Assembly: GCA_945877865.1 (NCBI GenBank)
Contig: CAMDVX010000004.1
Span: forward strand, 1-35,732
Source: Bifidobacterium breve
Lineage (GTDB): Bacteria > Actinomycetota > Thermoleophilia > Gaiellales > F1-60-MAGs149
Reading direction: 5' to 3'
Length of the DNA stretch: 35,732 bases
Each line of letters opens with the position of its first letter. Position 1 is the first letter of the stretch. Position numbers and translations under genes: made by a program. Below are positions 8,364 through 16,288 of the stretch, one piece after another. The notes beneath the pieces were generated by a model that worked only from the letters and a program-made list of their open reading frames with translations, ran no database searches and was not told the origin of the DNA.

Positions 8364-10478
8364 ATGTCCGTTCCGTTGCCCACTCGCCTTCACATAGTCG
8401 TCACAGGCCGCTGCGACAGCAGCGTCATCCGCTCGCAGCGGGACCGACCAGCGTCAGGCCTCGCCGGTCAGAAGCTGCCATGGGGCTCAGCCCGCAGGCT
8501 GGCCACTTCCGCTTGCCGGAGCCACCTGCGCCTAGCGCTGCTGGCGTGCCTCGGCCTGCTGCTGCTGCCCAGCGTGGCGGCAGCCTCAGCCGGGGACACG
8601 TGGACGAGCCGCACGACGCCCGCCGACAGCAACTGGGACGACATTACGTACGGCAGCGGCACCTTCGTCGCCGTCGCCGGGTCAGGCGCGGGCCATCAGG
8701 TGATGACGAGCACGGACGGCATCACCTGGCTAACCCAAGCCACCCCCGTCGACAACCTCTGGTCTGGTGTGACCTACGGTGAGGGCAGCTTCGTCGCTGT
8801 CTCAGCGTCGACGAGCGGCAACCGGGTGATGACGAGCCCCGACGGCACCACCTGGACCAGCCAGGCCTCGGCCGACGACAACTTCTGGACGTCCGTTGCC
8901 TATGGCGAGGGTACCTTCGTGGCCGTGGCTCAGACCGGAACCAATCGGGTCATGACCAGCACCGACGGCGTCACCTGGACGAGCCAGACCGCGGCCGTCA
9001 ACAACGACTGGATCGACGTCACGTACGGCAATGGCCTGTTCGTCGCCGTCGCCAGCACGGGCACGGGCAACCGCGCGATGTGGAGCAACGACGGCATCAG
9101 CTGGACCGCCAGCACGACGCCAGCAGACAGCCTGTGGGCCGGCGTGACGTTCGGCGAGGACACCTTCGTCGCCGTCGCCCAATCGGGGACCGGCCAGCGA
9201 GCGATGACGAGCCCCGACGGCGTCACCTGGACCCTGCGCTCGACCCCGGCCGACAACAACTGGTTCGACGTGACGGACGGCGACGGCGTCTTCGTCGCCG
9301 TGGCCATGACGGGAGCCGGCAATCGCGTGATGACGAGCCCCGACGGCATCACGTGGACGATCGGCGTGACGCCCGCCGACAACAATTGGCGTGGGGTCGT
9401 CTACGGCGATGGGCTGTTTGCCGCCGTCTCGCTCAGCGGCACGGGCAACCGCGTGATGACGTCGGGCGAGCTGATCCCGCCGGCGGAACCGGTCACGTTC
9501 ACCTCGGCTCCACCCGAGACGACCGTGTTCACGTCCGCCGAGTTCGAGTTCTCTGCAGGCGCTGCCACCTCCTTTGAATGCCACCTCAACGACCGCGACT
9601 GGGAGCCGTGCGCCTCCCCCGAGACGTTCACTGGGCTCCACAAGGGCGACAACGTCTTCAGCGTCCGCGTAGCCGCGGCGGCCGAGCAGTACGACTACGC
9701 GTGGACGATCGCGGCCGCGGCGCCCAGCGGCGACGAAGAGAACCACCTGAAGGCCACCGTCTCGGCGACGATCCGAGTCGCCCCGCTCCCGCGTCGCCAC
9801 GGCGCGCTCGGCACGAGCGTCGGCTGTGCGGTCACGGGCGACCTCGTCCTCGAGTCGTGCGTCGTCGACCTCTATGCGCCGCGTCGGGTGCTCGCCGGCA
9901 CGGGCCATGGGCTCGAAGTGTCCTTGCCCCGCCAGCGGCTGGTCAAGATTGGCACCGGTAGGTTCAAGGCAAAGGACGCCACGACTCGGAAGGCACAGGT
10001 CGTCGTGCTGCTCAACGGCACGGGGCGTCGAATCCTCGGCGCCAACCTCAATGGCTTTCCCGGCACGGTTGTCGTACGGGGGTTTCCGAAGGACGCCCTC
10101 GGGCTGACCATCACCCGCTCGACCCGCTTTCGCCCGCCTGCCCACGTCGTCGCACCAGCCGACGGCCTGTTTAGCAGTGGCTCGGCCACGCTGTCGGGCA
10201 CCGGCCAGACGTTCATCGCGTCGATCGCGCAGATCATTCCAAAGCGCATCAAGAGCCTCGCCTGCGTCGGCTTCACCGACAGCACCGGCTCGACTGCGGC
10301 GAACGACCTCCTCGGCCAGCAGCGTGCCGAGGTCGTCTGCGCCGCGCTTGCCGCCGCGGGCATCACGGCCCGCTCCACCGAAGCGACGTCGGCAGGCGAG
10401 AGCCACCCACGTGCCACCAACGCTACCGCCGCGGGCCGAGCCCTCAACCGGCGCATCGCCATCACCATCAGGTACTAG
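8364..10478 (+). CDS. Secreted seven-repeat beta-propeller protein with C-terminal OmpA-like domain
   Basis: A 704-residue exported protein. A hydrophobic segment (LALLACLGLLLLPSVAAASA) ends near residue 76 and looks like a signal peptide after an unusually long basic N-region. Seven tandem repeats of about 42 residues occupy 8595-9476; each reads roughly TWT-x5-PADNNW-x3-YGxGxFVAVA-x3-GTGNRVMTSPDG, which fits a seven-bladed propeller. An Ig-like/cysteine-containing segment follows (FECHLNDRDWEPC). The last about 115 residues are an OmpA-like peptidoglycan-binding domain with GFTDSTGS, QQRAEVVCAAL and GRALNRRIAI, keeping the Asp and Arg that contact diaminopimelate in the family. Location at the cell wall is inferred; the ligand of the propeller is unknown. 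The ATG at 8364 was chosen from the promoter position. Confidence 0.82.
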   Translation: MSVPLPTRLHIVVTGRCDSSVIRSQRDRPASGLAGQKLPWGSARRLATSACRSHLRLALLACLGLLLLPSVAAASAGDTWTSRTTPADSNWDDITYGSGTFVAVAGSGAGHQVMTSTDGITWLTQATPVDNLWSGVTYGEGSFVAVSASTSGNRVMTSPDGTTWTSQASADDNFWTSVAYGEGTFVAVAQTGTNRVMTSTDGVTWTSQTAAVNNDWIDVTYGNGLFVAVASTGTGNRAMWSNDGISWTASTTPADSLWAGVTFGEDTFVAVAQSGTGQRAMTSPDGVTWTLRSTPADNNWFDVTDGDGVFVAVAMTGAGNRVMTSPDGITWTIGVTPADNNWRGVVYGDGLFAAVSLSGTGNRVMTSGELIPPAEPVTFTSAPPETTVFTSAEFEFSAGAATSFECHLNDRDWEPCASPETFTGLHKGDNVFSVRVAAAAEQYDYAWTIAAAAPSGDEENHLKATVSATIRVAPLPRRHGALGTSVGCAVTGDLVLESCVVDLYAPRRVLAGTGHGLEVSLPRQRLVKIGTGRFKAKDATTRKAQVVVLLNGTGRRILGANLNGFPGTVVVRGFPKDALGLTITRSTRFRPPAHVVAPADGLFSSGSATLSGTGQTFIASIAQIIPKRIKSLACVGFTDSTGSTAANDLLGQQRAEVVCAALAAAGITARSTEATSAGESHPRATNATAAGRALNRRIAITIRY

Positions 10479-10636
10479 CCGTCGTGCCAACGGCGCGCCC
10501 GGCTCGGCTAAGCGGAACCGCTGCAGGCAAAACAGCCAGCGTTCGACCGAAGCGACCCGTGCTTCCTCCCAGGTTCTCCGCATCAGTCACGGGGTGCTGA
10601 CGCTGCGTGACGGGCGGATCGAGCCGGCGACGGACG

Positions 10637-11797
10637 CTACTTAACGACGACGGTCCCCGTCATCGCCGGGTGGATCGTGCAGACGTACGGATAGCGCCCC
10701 GCCTGCTTGAAGACCCTGCTGACCTGACCGGTCGTCTTGAGCGGCGAGTACCAGTGCAGGCTGCCCTTCGAGATATGCACGTTATGGCCGACCTGACCGG
10801 CGAACCGCCACGTCACTCGACCGCCGCGGGCGATCGTTGCCGTTGACGGGGTGAACGCGAAGTCCGAGGCGACCACGGTCGCCGCACGCGGCGCAGTTGC
10901 TCGCTTCACAGCACCCGCGTTCGTCAGGTGTCCGCAGTCCGTGGCGGCGCAGCGGGTGATCAGGGCGTTGAAGTCGCGTGGGTTCCACGCCGAGATGAAG
11001 TCGGCGTGGAGCGTGGACGGCAGGCCGGATGCGAGCGTCACGAGCGACGGAGTCATCAGGTGGCCTGGGTCCTGCACGTAGGAGCGAAACAGGTTGATGC
11101 GGGCGATCCGCACCGGATGCCCCTGATCGCAAACCCCGTCTTCGCTGGGGTAGGCAACGTGCGATTTGTGGTCTGCGCTATCGAGATTTGTGCCGTCCCA
11201 GCACGACGGGAACATCAGCTCGGCCATCACGCCGTCGTAGAGAAACGCGCCGCTGGCAGTCTTGGCGACGGTGCAGTCTGGCAGGACGGTCTGGTTGTAG
11301 TCGCTGCTCGGCTGGCACGACCACGAGGCAGACTGGCTGTCGCTAGCAGGACCGACCTGCGCGGCGTTGCCCGCGATCATCACGAGCCCCTTAGGTATCG
11401 CCCGAGCACCCTCGTCAAGACGGTAGTAGACCTGAAGCGGCTGCGGCTGGTACGTGCTCACCGCTCCCCCGTACAGCAGCGACGGCATCCAGTAGGTCGA
11501 CTGGTCCTTGCGCAGGCTGCACGACGTCGGCTGCCGAACCCTACGCGACAGGCTGCGGATCGTGGCGCTCGTCGCGACCCGGCGTGGACCGAAGAAATCG
11601 TGCGAGTGGCTCATCCCAAGCATGCCGGGCATCAGGATCGGATCGAGCGGCTTGCGCACCGTTGGATCGCAGTCGATCGCGAAGACGCCGCCGTGCCCGA
11701 CCGGCACCGGGGCGGCGGCCGCGGTGCCGACGCCAGTCAGGATCAGCAGGCTGAGCGTGGTGAGGACGAGACGAACGCACCAAGAGCGAGTTTGCAT
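10637..11797 (-). CDS. Secreted DUF1996-like protein with C-terminal cupredoxin domain
   Basis: A 386-residue exported protein. The signal peptide begins at ATG 11797 (basic MQTR, then LVLTTLSLLILTGVGTAAAA). The main domain has the DUF1996-type features MLGMSHSHDFFG, a YWMPSLLY block, and MFPSCWDGTNLDSADHKSH. The last about 75 residues form a plastocyanin-type cupredoxin: GHNVH (His338), then YVCTIHPAM giving Cys373, His376 and Met379, a complete type-1 copper site. The function of DUF1996 is unknown; in fungi it occurs in secreted proteins. The copper domain suggests electron transfer at the cell surface, by inference. The start is supported by TATGCT 6 nt upstream. It converges on the propeller gene. 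Confidence 0.83.
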   Translation of the reverse strand: MQTRSWCVRLVLTTLSLLILTGVGTAAAAPVPVGHGGVFAIDCDPTVRKPLDPILMPGMLGMSHSHDFFGPRRVATSATIRSLSRRVRQPTSCSLRKDQSTYWMPSLLYGGAVSTYQPQPLQVYYRLDEGARAIPKGLVMIAGNAAQVGPASDSQSASWSCQPSSDYNQTVLPDCTVAKTASGAFLYDGVMAELMFPSCWDGTNLDSADHKSHVAYPSEDGVCDQGHPVRIARINLFRSYVQDPGHLMTPSLVTLASGLPSTLHADFISAWNPRDFNALITRCAATDCGHLTNAGAVKRATAPRAATVVASDFAFTPSTATIARGGRVTWRFAGQVGHNVHISKGSLHWYSPLKTTGQVSRVFKQAGRYPYVCTIHPAMTGTVVVK

Positions 11798-11803
11798 ATG
11801 CGC

Positions 11804-11809
11804 AGCATA
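11804..11809 (-). promoter_or_regulatory. -10 box giving a leaderless transcript (cupredoxin gene)
   Basis: On the minus strand TATGCT, then GCGCAT, then ATG (11797). There is no Shine-Dalgarno between box and start. Confidence 0.45.
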
Positions 11810-11960
11810 CGTCGTCAACCTGCGAAACGCACCCGCCGCCGGCAGGTGGAGAAACGGCAACCCGCACAAGCGACGTGCTCACCATGGGCCACTTGACGCC
11901 GCTGCGTCTGGTGGCCGCTGAGGGGACGAGGCGTGTGGCGCGCCCCGTCCCGCCGCAGCA

Positions 11961-13325
11961 TCAGCCGACGCGGATCATCTTTCGGTTGACGAACTCCTCC
12001 GCGCCGAAGCGGCCGAGCTCGCGGCCGAAGCCGGAGCGCTTGACCCCGCCGAACGGCAGCTCCGGAGCATCAGCACCGACGACGTTGACGAAGACCATGC
12101 CGGCCTCAATCTGGTCCGCGACGCGCATCGCCTGGTCAGCATCAGTCGTGAAGAGGTACGAGCCAAGGCCGTACGGCGTGTCGTTGGCAAGGCTCACCGC
12201 TTCGGCCTCGTCCGCCACGCTGAAGACGATCGCAATGGGACCGAACAGCTCCTCGTGAAACGCATCGTTGTCAGACGTCACGCCCGTCAGCACGCCAGCC
12301 GTGAAGTAGTTGCCGCTGCGCGCGCCACCGACGAGCGTGGCACCACCAGCCACGGCGCGCTTGAGCTGATCATCGAGGCGATCGGCTGCCAGCGTCGACG
12401 ACAGCGGACCCATCGCACAGTCCGACGAGGTCGGATCGCCCGTCTCGACGGCGGCCATCGCCGCCGTAAACTTGCCGAGGAAGTCGTCGTAGAGGTCGGC
12501 AGCGACGACGAAGCGCTTGGCCGCATTGCACGCCTGCCCCGCATTGTCGACGCGCGCGGCGACCGCGGACTCGACGACGCCATCGAGGTCGTCTGTCGAG
12601 AGGAGGATGAACGGATCGGAGCCTCCGAGCTCGAGCACGACCTTCTTCAGGTTGCGTCCGGCGATCTCGGCGACGGCCGCGCCGGCACGCTCGGAGCCTG
12701 TCACGGACACGCCCTGAATGCGCGGATCGCCGATGGCGTGCTCGATCTGCGCATTCGACGCGTAGATGTTGACGTACGCGCCTGCCGGGAAGCCGGCGTC
12801 AAGGTACATCTGCTGCATCGCGGCTGCCGACTCGGGGCACTGCGGCGCGTGCTTGAGCAGGACCGTGTTGCCGATCACGAGGTTCGGGCCGCCAAAGCGA
12901 GCGACCTGGTAGTACGGGAAGTTCCACGGCATGATCCCGAGCACCACGCCAATCGACTTGCGACGAACGACGGCTGAGCCTTCGCCCCACGACAACGGCA
13001 CCTGCTCGTCAGCCAGCAGCGTCTCCGCATGGTCCGCGTAGTACTCGTAGATCGCCTGGCAGAAGTCGATCTCACCGAGGGCCTGCTCGACCGGCTTGCC
13101 CATCTCGCGGACGATGATCGCGGCGAGCTCCTCGCGACGCTCAACGTGCAGCGCGCCAACCTTGCGCACCAGCTCCGCGCGCTCCGCGACGGTGGTCGAT
13201 CGCGACCACTCACGATGCGCCGCGTCGGCGAGGGCGATCGCGTCCGCGAGCGCCGCGTCCGTCATCGTCGGATACTCCTTGATGGTCTCCCCGGTGGCCG
13301 GGTTGATCACTGCGTAATCGCTCAC
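11961..13325 (-). CDS. NAD(P)-dependent succinate-semialdehyde-type aldehyde dehydrogenase
   Basis: Aldehyde dehydrogenase of 454 residues, the usual length for the Sad/YneI and GabD group. Catalytic features: PWNFP with Asn135, LLKHAP with Lys158, LELGGSDPF with general base Glu232, and GQACNAAKRF with nucleophile Cys266. The ELGGSDPFI and CNAAKRFVV blocks match the YneI (NAD+-dependent succinate semialdehyde dehydrogenase) subgroup. The likely reaction is succinate semialdehyde to succinate, but substrate range in this family is broad. GTG 13325 was chosen because GAGGAG lies 7 nt upstream and the protein then begins at the conserved INPATGE segment; the open frame extends 149 codons further into non-coding repeats. 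Confidence 0.9.
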   Translation of the reverse strand: MSDYAVINPATGETIKEYPTMTDAALADAIALADAAHREWSRSTTVAERAELVRKVGALHVERREELAAIIVREMGKPVEQALGEIDFCQAIYEYYADHAETLLADEQVPLSWGEGSAVVRRKSIGVVLGIMPWNFPYYQVARFGGPNLVIGNTVLLKHAPQCPESAAAMQQMYLDAGFPAGAYVNIYASNAQIEHAIGDPRIQGVSVTGSERAGAAVAEIAGRNLKKVVLELGGSDPFILLSTDDLDGVVESAVAARVDNAGQACNAAKRFVVAADLYDDFLGKFTAAMAAVETGDPTSSDCAMGPLSSTLAADRLDDQLKRAVAGGATLVGGARSGNYFTAGVLTGVTSDNDAFHEELFGPIAIVFSVADEAEAVSLANDTPYGLGSYLFTTDADQAMRVADQIEAGMVFVNVVGADAPELPFGGVKRSGFGRELGRFGAEEFVNRKMIRVG

Positions 13326-13375
13326 GTTGCTCTCCTCTGTCCAGACCGCCCGCCAACCGGGTACCGATGACAGCA

Positions 13376-13405
13376 AGCGTACCTGTAGCGCGGGGCTGTC
13401 CGCAA
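13376..13405 (-). promoter_or_regulatory. Promoter of the aldehyde dehydrogenase gene
   Basis: On the minus strand TTGCGG (13405-13400), an 18-nt spacer, then TACGCT (13381-13376). A start near 13369 leaves about 44 nt of leader containing the AGAGGAG ribosome binding site. Confidence 0.45.
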
Positions 13406-13614
13406 AGAGCGTCAGGCGCGACAATCCGCCGCAGAACATGGCCCAGCCTGGCACCCACGAGCGTCGGCCCCCGCAGGCTCGCCGTACACCCAACGGACAA
13501 CGCGCGAGCTGCCGACTGCGACGCATCACGGTGGGCTGTCTTTGCGGCCGGGGGAGCGACGCCCCTCGGCGTGACCCCGCAGCCGCAGCGTCACGCACCG
13601 TGGGCGACGCCAGC

Positions 13615-14043
13615 GTGTCCGAAAGCCAGACGCAATCGGACAGCGTGTCCGAACGGGCTCCGAGGCGGGTGATGGCGTGTCCGAAAGGGGCCAGACCCCA
13701 ATCGGACAGCGTGTCCGAAAGGGGCCAGACCCCAATCGGACATCTGCACGTCGGCAAATGGGTAACTCGCACGCTATGGGCAGATGTCCGATTGGGGTCT
13801 GGCCCCTTTCGGACACGCCATCACCCGCCTCTCGCCCCTTTCCGACACGGCGTAAGTTCGGGGTCTGATTTCCAATACGCCTTCCACTTGGGGTCTGCTT
13901 TCGGACACGCTGTCCGTTTGGGGTCTGGTCCCTTTCGGACAGGCCGTCACCCGCCTCGGGCCCCTTTCCGACACGCCGTCCGTTTGGGGTCTGCCCTTTT
14001 CCGACAATCCCACCCCATGGAGTCTGGCTCTCCATCGGACAAT
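13615..14043. repeat. Cluster of about eleven REP-like palindromic repeats in both orientations
   Basis: Units of about 28-34 bp follow the plan TGTCCGA-N2-GGGG-CCAGA-CCCC-N2-TCGGACA, so each folds into a hairpin with 7-bp outer and 4-bp inner stems around a CCAGA loop. Forward units start at 13615, 13645 (variant), 13677 and 13711. Reverse units start at 13785, 13817 (variant), about 13849, 13881, 13911, 13945 (variant), 13979 and 14008 (diverged). The 32-bp copies at 13677-13708 and 13711-13742 are identical. Open frames through here translate to repetitive low-complexity text and are not genes. No transposase is adjacent in the window. Confidence 0.9.
13663..13830. repeat. Perfect 46-bp inverted repeat, arms 13663-13708 and 13785-13830
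   Basis: The left arm begins AGGCGGGTGATGGCGTGTCC and contains one full palindrome unit; the right arm is its exact reverse complement. A second left copy (13709-13747) matches 13780-13818 as a perfect 39-bp inverted repeat around the 32-nt unique segment 13748-13779. Confidence 0.93.
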
Positions 14044-14287
14044 CAATCTCATACGTTCCCTTTGCCGACGAACACCGCTCCGCTTGTCGACAGACACCGT
14101 TACGACATTGCATACGTCTGTTGTCCAAATCGAGTCGAAAGAAGACCGCTGCGGTCCCGTCGACCCGTGATCGGTGAGCTCTCGATCGGGTCCCTCTTGA
14201 TCCGGAAGCCGAGACCCGCCAACGCCCGGTCTGGCTGCGGTGGACCGATCCGCCATTCGTCGGCTAGGGACTTGACGCGTCAGCCCT

Positions 14288-14311
14288 CGCCCCACGTCAC
14301 CACGTGGGGCG
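14288..14311. other. Perfect 10-bp hairpin with CACC loop
   Basis: CGCCCCACGT, CACC, ACGTGGGGCG. There is no T-tract on either side. It lies inside the decayed stretch between the aldehyde dehydrogenase and lipase genes; it may be an old terminator or an operator-like dyad. Confidence 0.5.
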
Positions 14312-14485
14312 ACGCGACTCGGCAGCAGCGTGGCGCCGGTGGCGAGGTCTTTGCAGGCAGAGAACAGGTCTGCGGATACCTCAACCAGCGCCGGATTGAG
14401 GTCGGCAAGGTGCTCGTTGTCCAACCACGATTGATCGTCAGGCGGAAGCTTCAGGAGCATGGGATCGTCCACTGTCTCGTCGCTC

Positions 14486-14599
14486 ATCTGCCGGACGGCA
14501 GCTGCGTCGCAGGGGCTTAGACAGCCGGGAAGCTTCGGCTCCATCTCCCCGACGGCAGCTGCGTCGCAGGGGCTTAGGCAGCCGGGAAGCTTCGGCTCG
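14486..14599. repeat. 57-bp tandem duplication (two units)
   Basis: Units 14486-14542 and 14543-14599 differ at only a few positions; the first bases of a third unit follow at 14600. The unit is 19 codons, so the duplication keeps the minus-strand frame and encodes two copies of EPKLPGCLSPCDAAAV plus three residues. Confidence 0.9.
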
Positions 14600-14873
14600 A
14601 TCTGCCGGACGAGCCCGTCGAGCGGATCACCGCTGGTCCGGACCGGGTCGAGCAGGAAGCCGAGCCGCACGGGTGTACGGTGCTGCCGCGGAGCGTTCGG
14701 TCCAGCACCACGGGTTGAGGGGTCTCAGCGTGTTCGTATGTGCTGCGACCTCCATGCGGGATCTCAACCTACGCGACGACCTGCGTTTTCGGTGTGCGCC
14801 TCGCGGCGGGGCTCCCCGCGGTCGTGCAGAGGCTCGACGGTCAATCATGGGCAGGAGCACCGTGCACGGGTGG

Positions 14874-14879
14874 TACGAT
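14874..14879 (+). promoter_or_regulatory. -10 box giving a leaderless transcript (lipase gene)
   Basis: TACGAT, then 7 nt, then GTG at 14887. This decides the start codon over the upstream in-frame starts at 14740 and after. Confidence 0.45.
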
Positions 14880-14886
14880 CGACGCG

Positions 14887-16146
14887 GTGTCTGTCAAAGT
14901 TGCCGTCCTCGGGTGCCTCGGAGTGGTTGTGATCGCGGTCGGCCTCGAGGTCGGATCTCATCGCATCGCAGACGAGCGGCGGCAGGACGCACTTGACGCC
15001 TTCTATGCGATGCCGCCTGGACTCGACGAAGCTCCGCCGGGAACCGTTTTCCAGATTGAGTCGCTTGGCAGCGCGCCGGTTGCCGGCGCCTCGAGCTTCC
15101 GGATTCTCTACCGCACGGAGCGGCCCGACGGATCGGCGGCCGTGTCGGGCGCCATGGTGTTTGTGCCTTTTGCGGACGCGCCACCTGGTGGCCGGCCGGT
15201 GCTGGCGTATGCCCATGGCGCGACTGGAATGGGTCGTGGCTGCGCGCCATCGCGCCGGGGCGACCCGATTGGTGATGACGTCTGGTTTGCCCAGGCGATT
15301 GCGGCCGGCTTCGTCGTCGTAGCGACCGACTACGCAGGCCTCGGGACCGCTGGGCCTAACCTTTACCTGATTGGCGAGTCAGAGTCGCTCGACATCGTCA
15401 ACTCGGTGCGTGCGCTCGACCACGTCCCCGGCGCGGACCCGGGGCGAAAGTGGGCGGTCTATGGCTACTCACAGGGCGGGCACAGCGCGCTCTGGACGGG
15501 AGAACTCGCGGCGACGCAGATGCCGGAGCGAATGCTCGTCGGCGTTGCGGCAGCTGCGCCCGCCGCGGACCTCTCGCTGATCATGGCTAACCAGTGGAGC
15601 AGCGGGGTTGGCTGGGTCGTAGGGGCCAAGGTGGCCAGCGCCTGGCCCGCGGCGTATCCCGGGCTAGATTTCTCGCAGGTGATCTCCAGCGAGGGCCACC
15701 GCTGGACCGCAGACGTGGCCGACGCCTGCCTCCGTGACGGATTGCCCGTACCACCGCTGCTCGGGCTAATCGCGTCGTCGGTTGGCGTGCCGTACTTCGA
15801 TCACAATCCGCTGGAGGACCCTCAGCTGGCGGCCGCCGTGGAGGCGCAGACGCCGAAGCCGCTGCCCGCCAACCTGCCGCTCATGATCGTGCAAGGCACG
15901 GCCGACTCCGTCATCCCGCCTAGTTCGAATGCCAACCTGCAGCAGACGTGGTGTGCGGCCGGTTCGAACCTGACGATGCTCTGGCTTGGTGGCGTTGGCC
16001 ACGCCAATGCGGGGAAGACCGCGGCGCCAATCGTCGTGTCCTGGCTGCGCGAGCGCTTCGATCAACCGGCACCACGCCCAGCTTGCGCCGACGTACCCCC
16101 GGCGTTGGTTAGCGCGTCCTTGCTCGGCGATCTGCTGAACAGCTAG
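14887..16146 (+). CDS. Membrane-anchored secretory-lipase-family alpha/beta hydrolase
   Basis: A 419-residue alpha/beta hydrolase of the secretory lipase (LIP) type. An N-terminal hydrophobic helix (VAVLGCLGVVVIAVGLEV, residues 5-22) should anchor or export it. The nucleophile elbow is GYSQGG with Ser195; Asp340 in VQGTADSVIPP and His372 in GVGHANAG complete the triad. The oxyanion region is AYAHGATGMGRGCAPS (108-123). The family hydrolyses acylglycerols or other esters; the natural substrate here is unknown. GTG 14887 is chosen because TACGAT lies 7 nt before it and the protein then starts directly with the membrane helix. Confidence 0.85.
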   Translation: MSVKVAVLGCLGVVVIAVGLEVGSHRIADERRQDALDAFYAMPPGLDEAPPGTVFQIESLGSAPVAGASSFRILYRTERPDGSAAVSGAMVFVPFADAPPGGRPVLAYAHGATGMGRGCAPSRRGDPIGDDVWFAQAIAAGFVVVATDYAGLGTAGPNLYLIGESESLDIVNSVRALDHVPGADPGRKWAVYGYSQGGHSALWTGELAATQMPERMLVGVAAAAPAADLSLIMANQWSSGVGWVVGAKVASAWPAAYPGLDFSQVISSEGHRWTADVADACLRDGLPVPPLLGLIASSVGVPYFDHNPLEDPQLAAAVEAQTPKPLPANLPLMIVQGTADSVIPPSSNANLQQTWCAAGSNLTMLWLGGVGHANAGKTAAPIVVSWLRERFDQPAPRPACADVPPALVSASLLGDLLNS

Positions 16147-16288
16147 TCGAGCACATCGAGCGTGGCCCGAAGGGCACACGCGAAACTCAGCGGTGTCTTT
16201 GAGTCACCTGAGGGTAGATTGTGGACCCAAGCGTCTGTAATCGATCTCCAGCGTCGCCGTGACGCTCGTATGCCAAGGAGACACCGCC

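Larger units (their letters stand above)
14040..14670 (-). pseudogene. Decayed coding stretch of unknown function
   Basis: From a GTG at 14670 the minus-strand frame has coding-like third-position GC and plausible protein (LLDPVRTSGDPLDGLV, then SWLDNEHLADLNPALVEVSA) for about 120 codons, including a 19-residue tandem duplication. After about 14310 protein-like character moves to another frame (KSLADEWRIGPPQPDRALAG), interrupted by a stop near the hairpin at 14288-14311 and ending with a stop near 14120. This looks like a gene broken by a frameshift and a nonsense change. I do not recognise the family. The formally open frame continues into the palindrome cluster, which is not coding. Confidence 0.35.

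Noticed and set aside
8802-10583. A 593-codon open frame on the minus strand
   Set aside because: It is fully antisense to the secreted propeller gene, repetitive, highly charged and lacks any domain; high GC keeps it open.
13774-14040. Continuation of the decayed minus-strand frame through the palindrome cluster
   Set aside because: The translation is repeats of the palindrome itself (RPQTDSVSE-type), a typical false open frame over REP sequences.
13615-14043. CRISPR array
   Set aside because: Units occur in both orientations, are themselves palindromic, have irregular or no spacers, and no cas genes are present.
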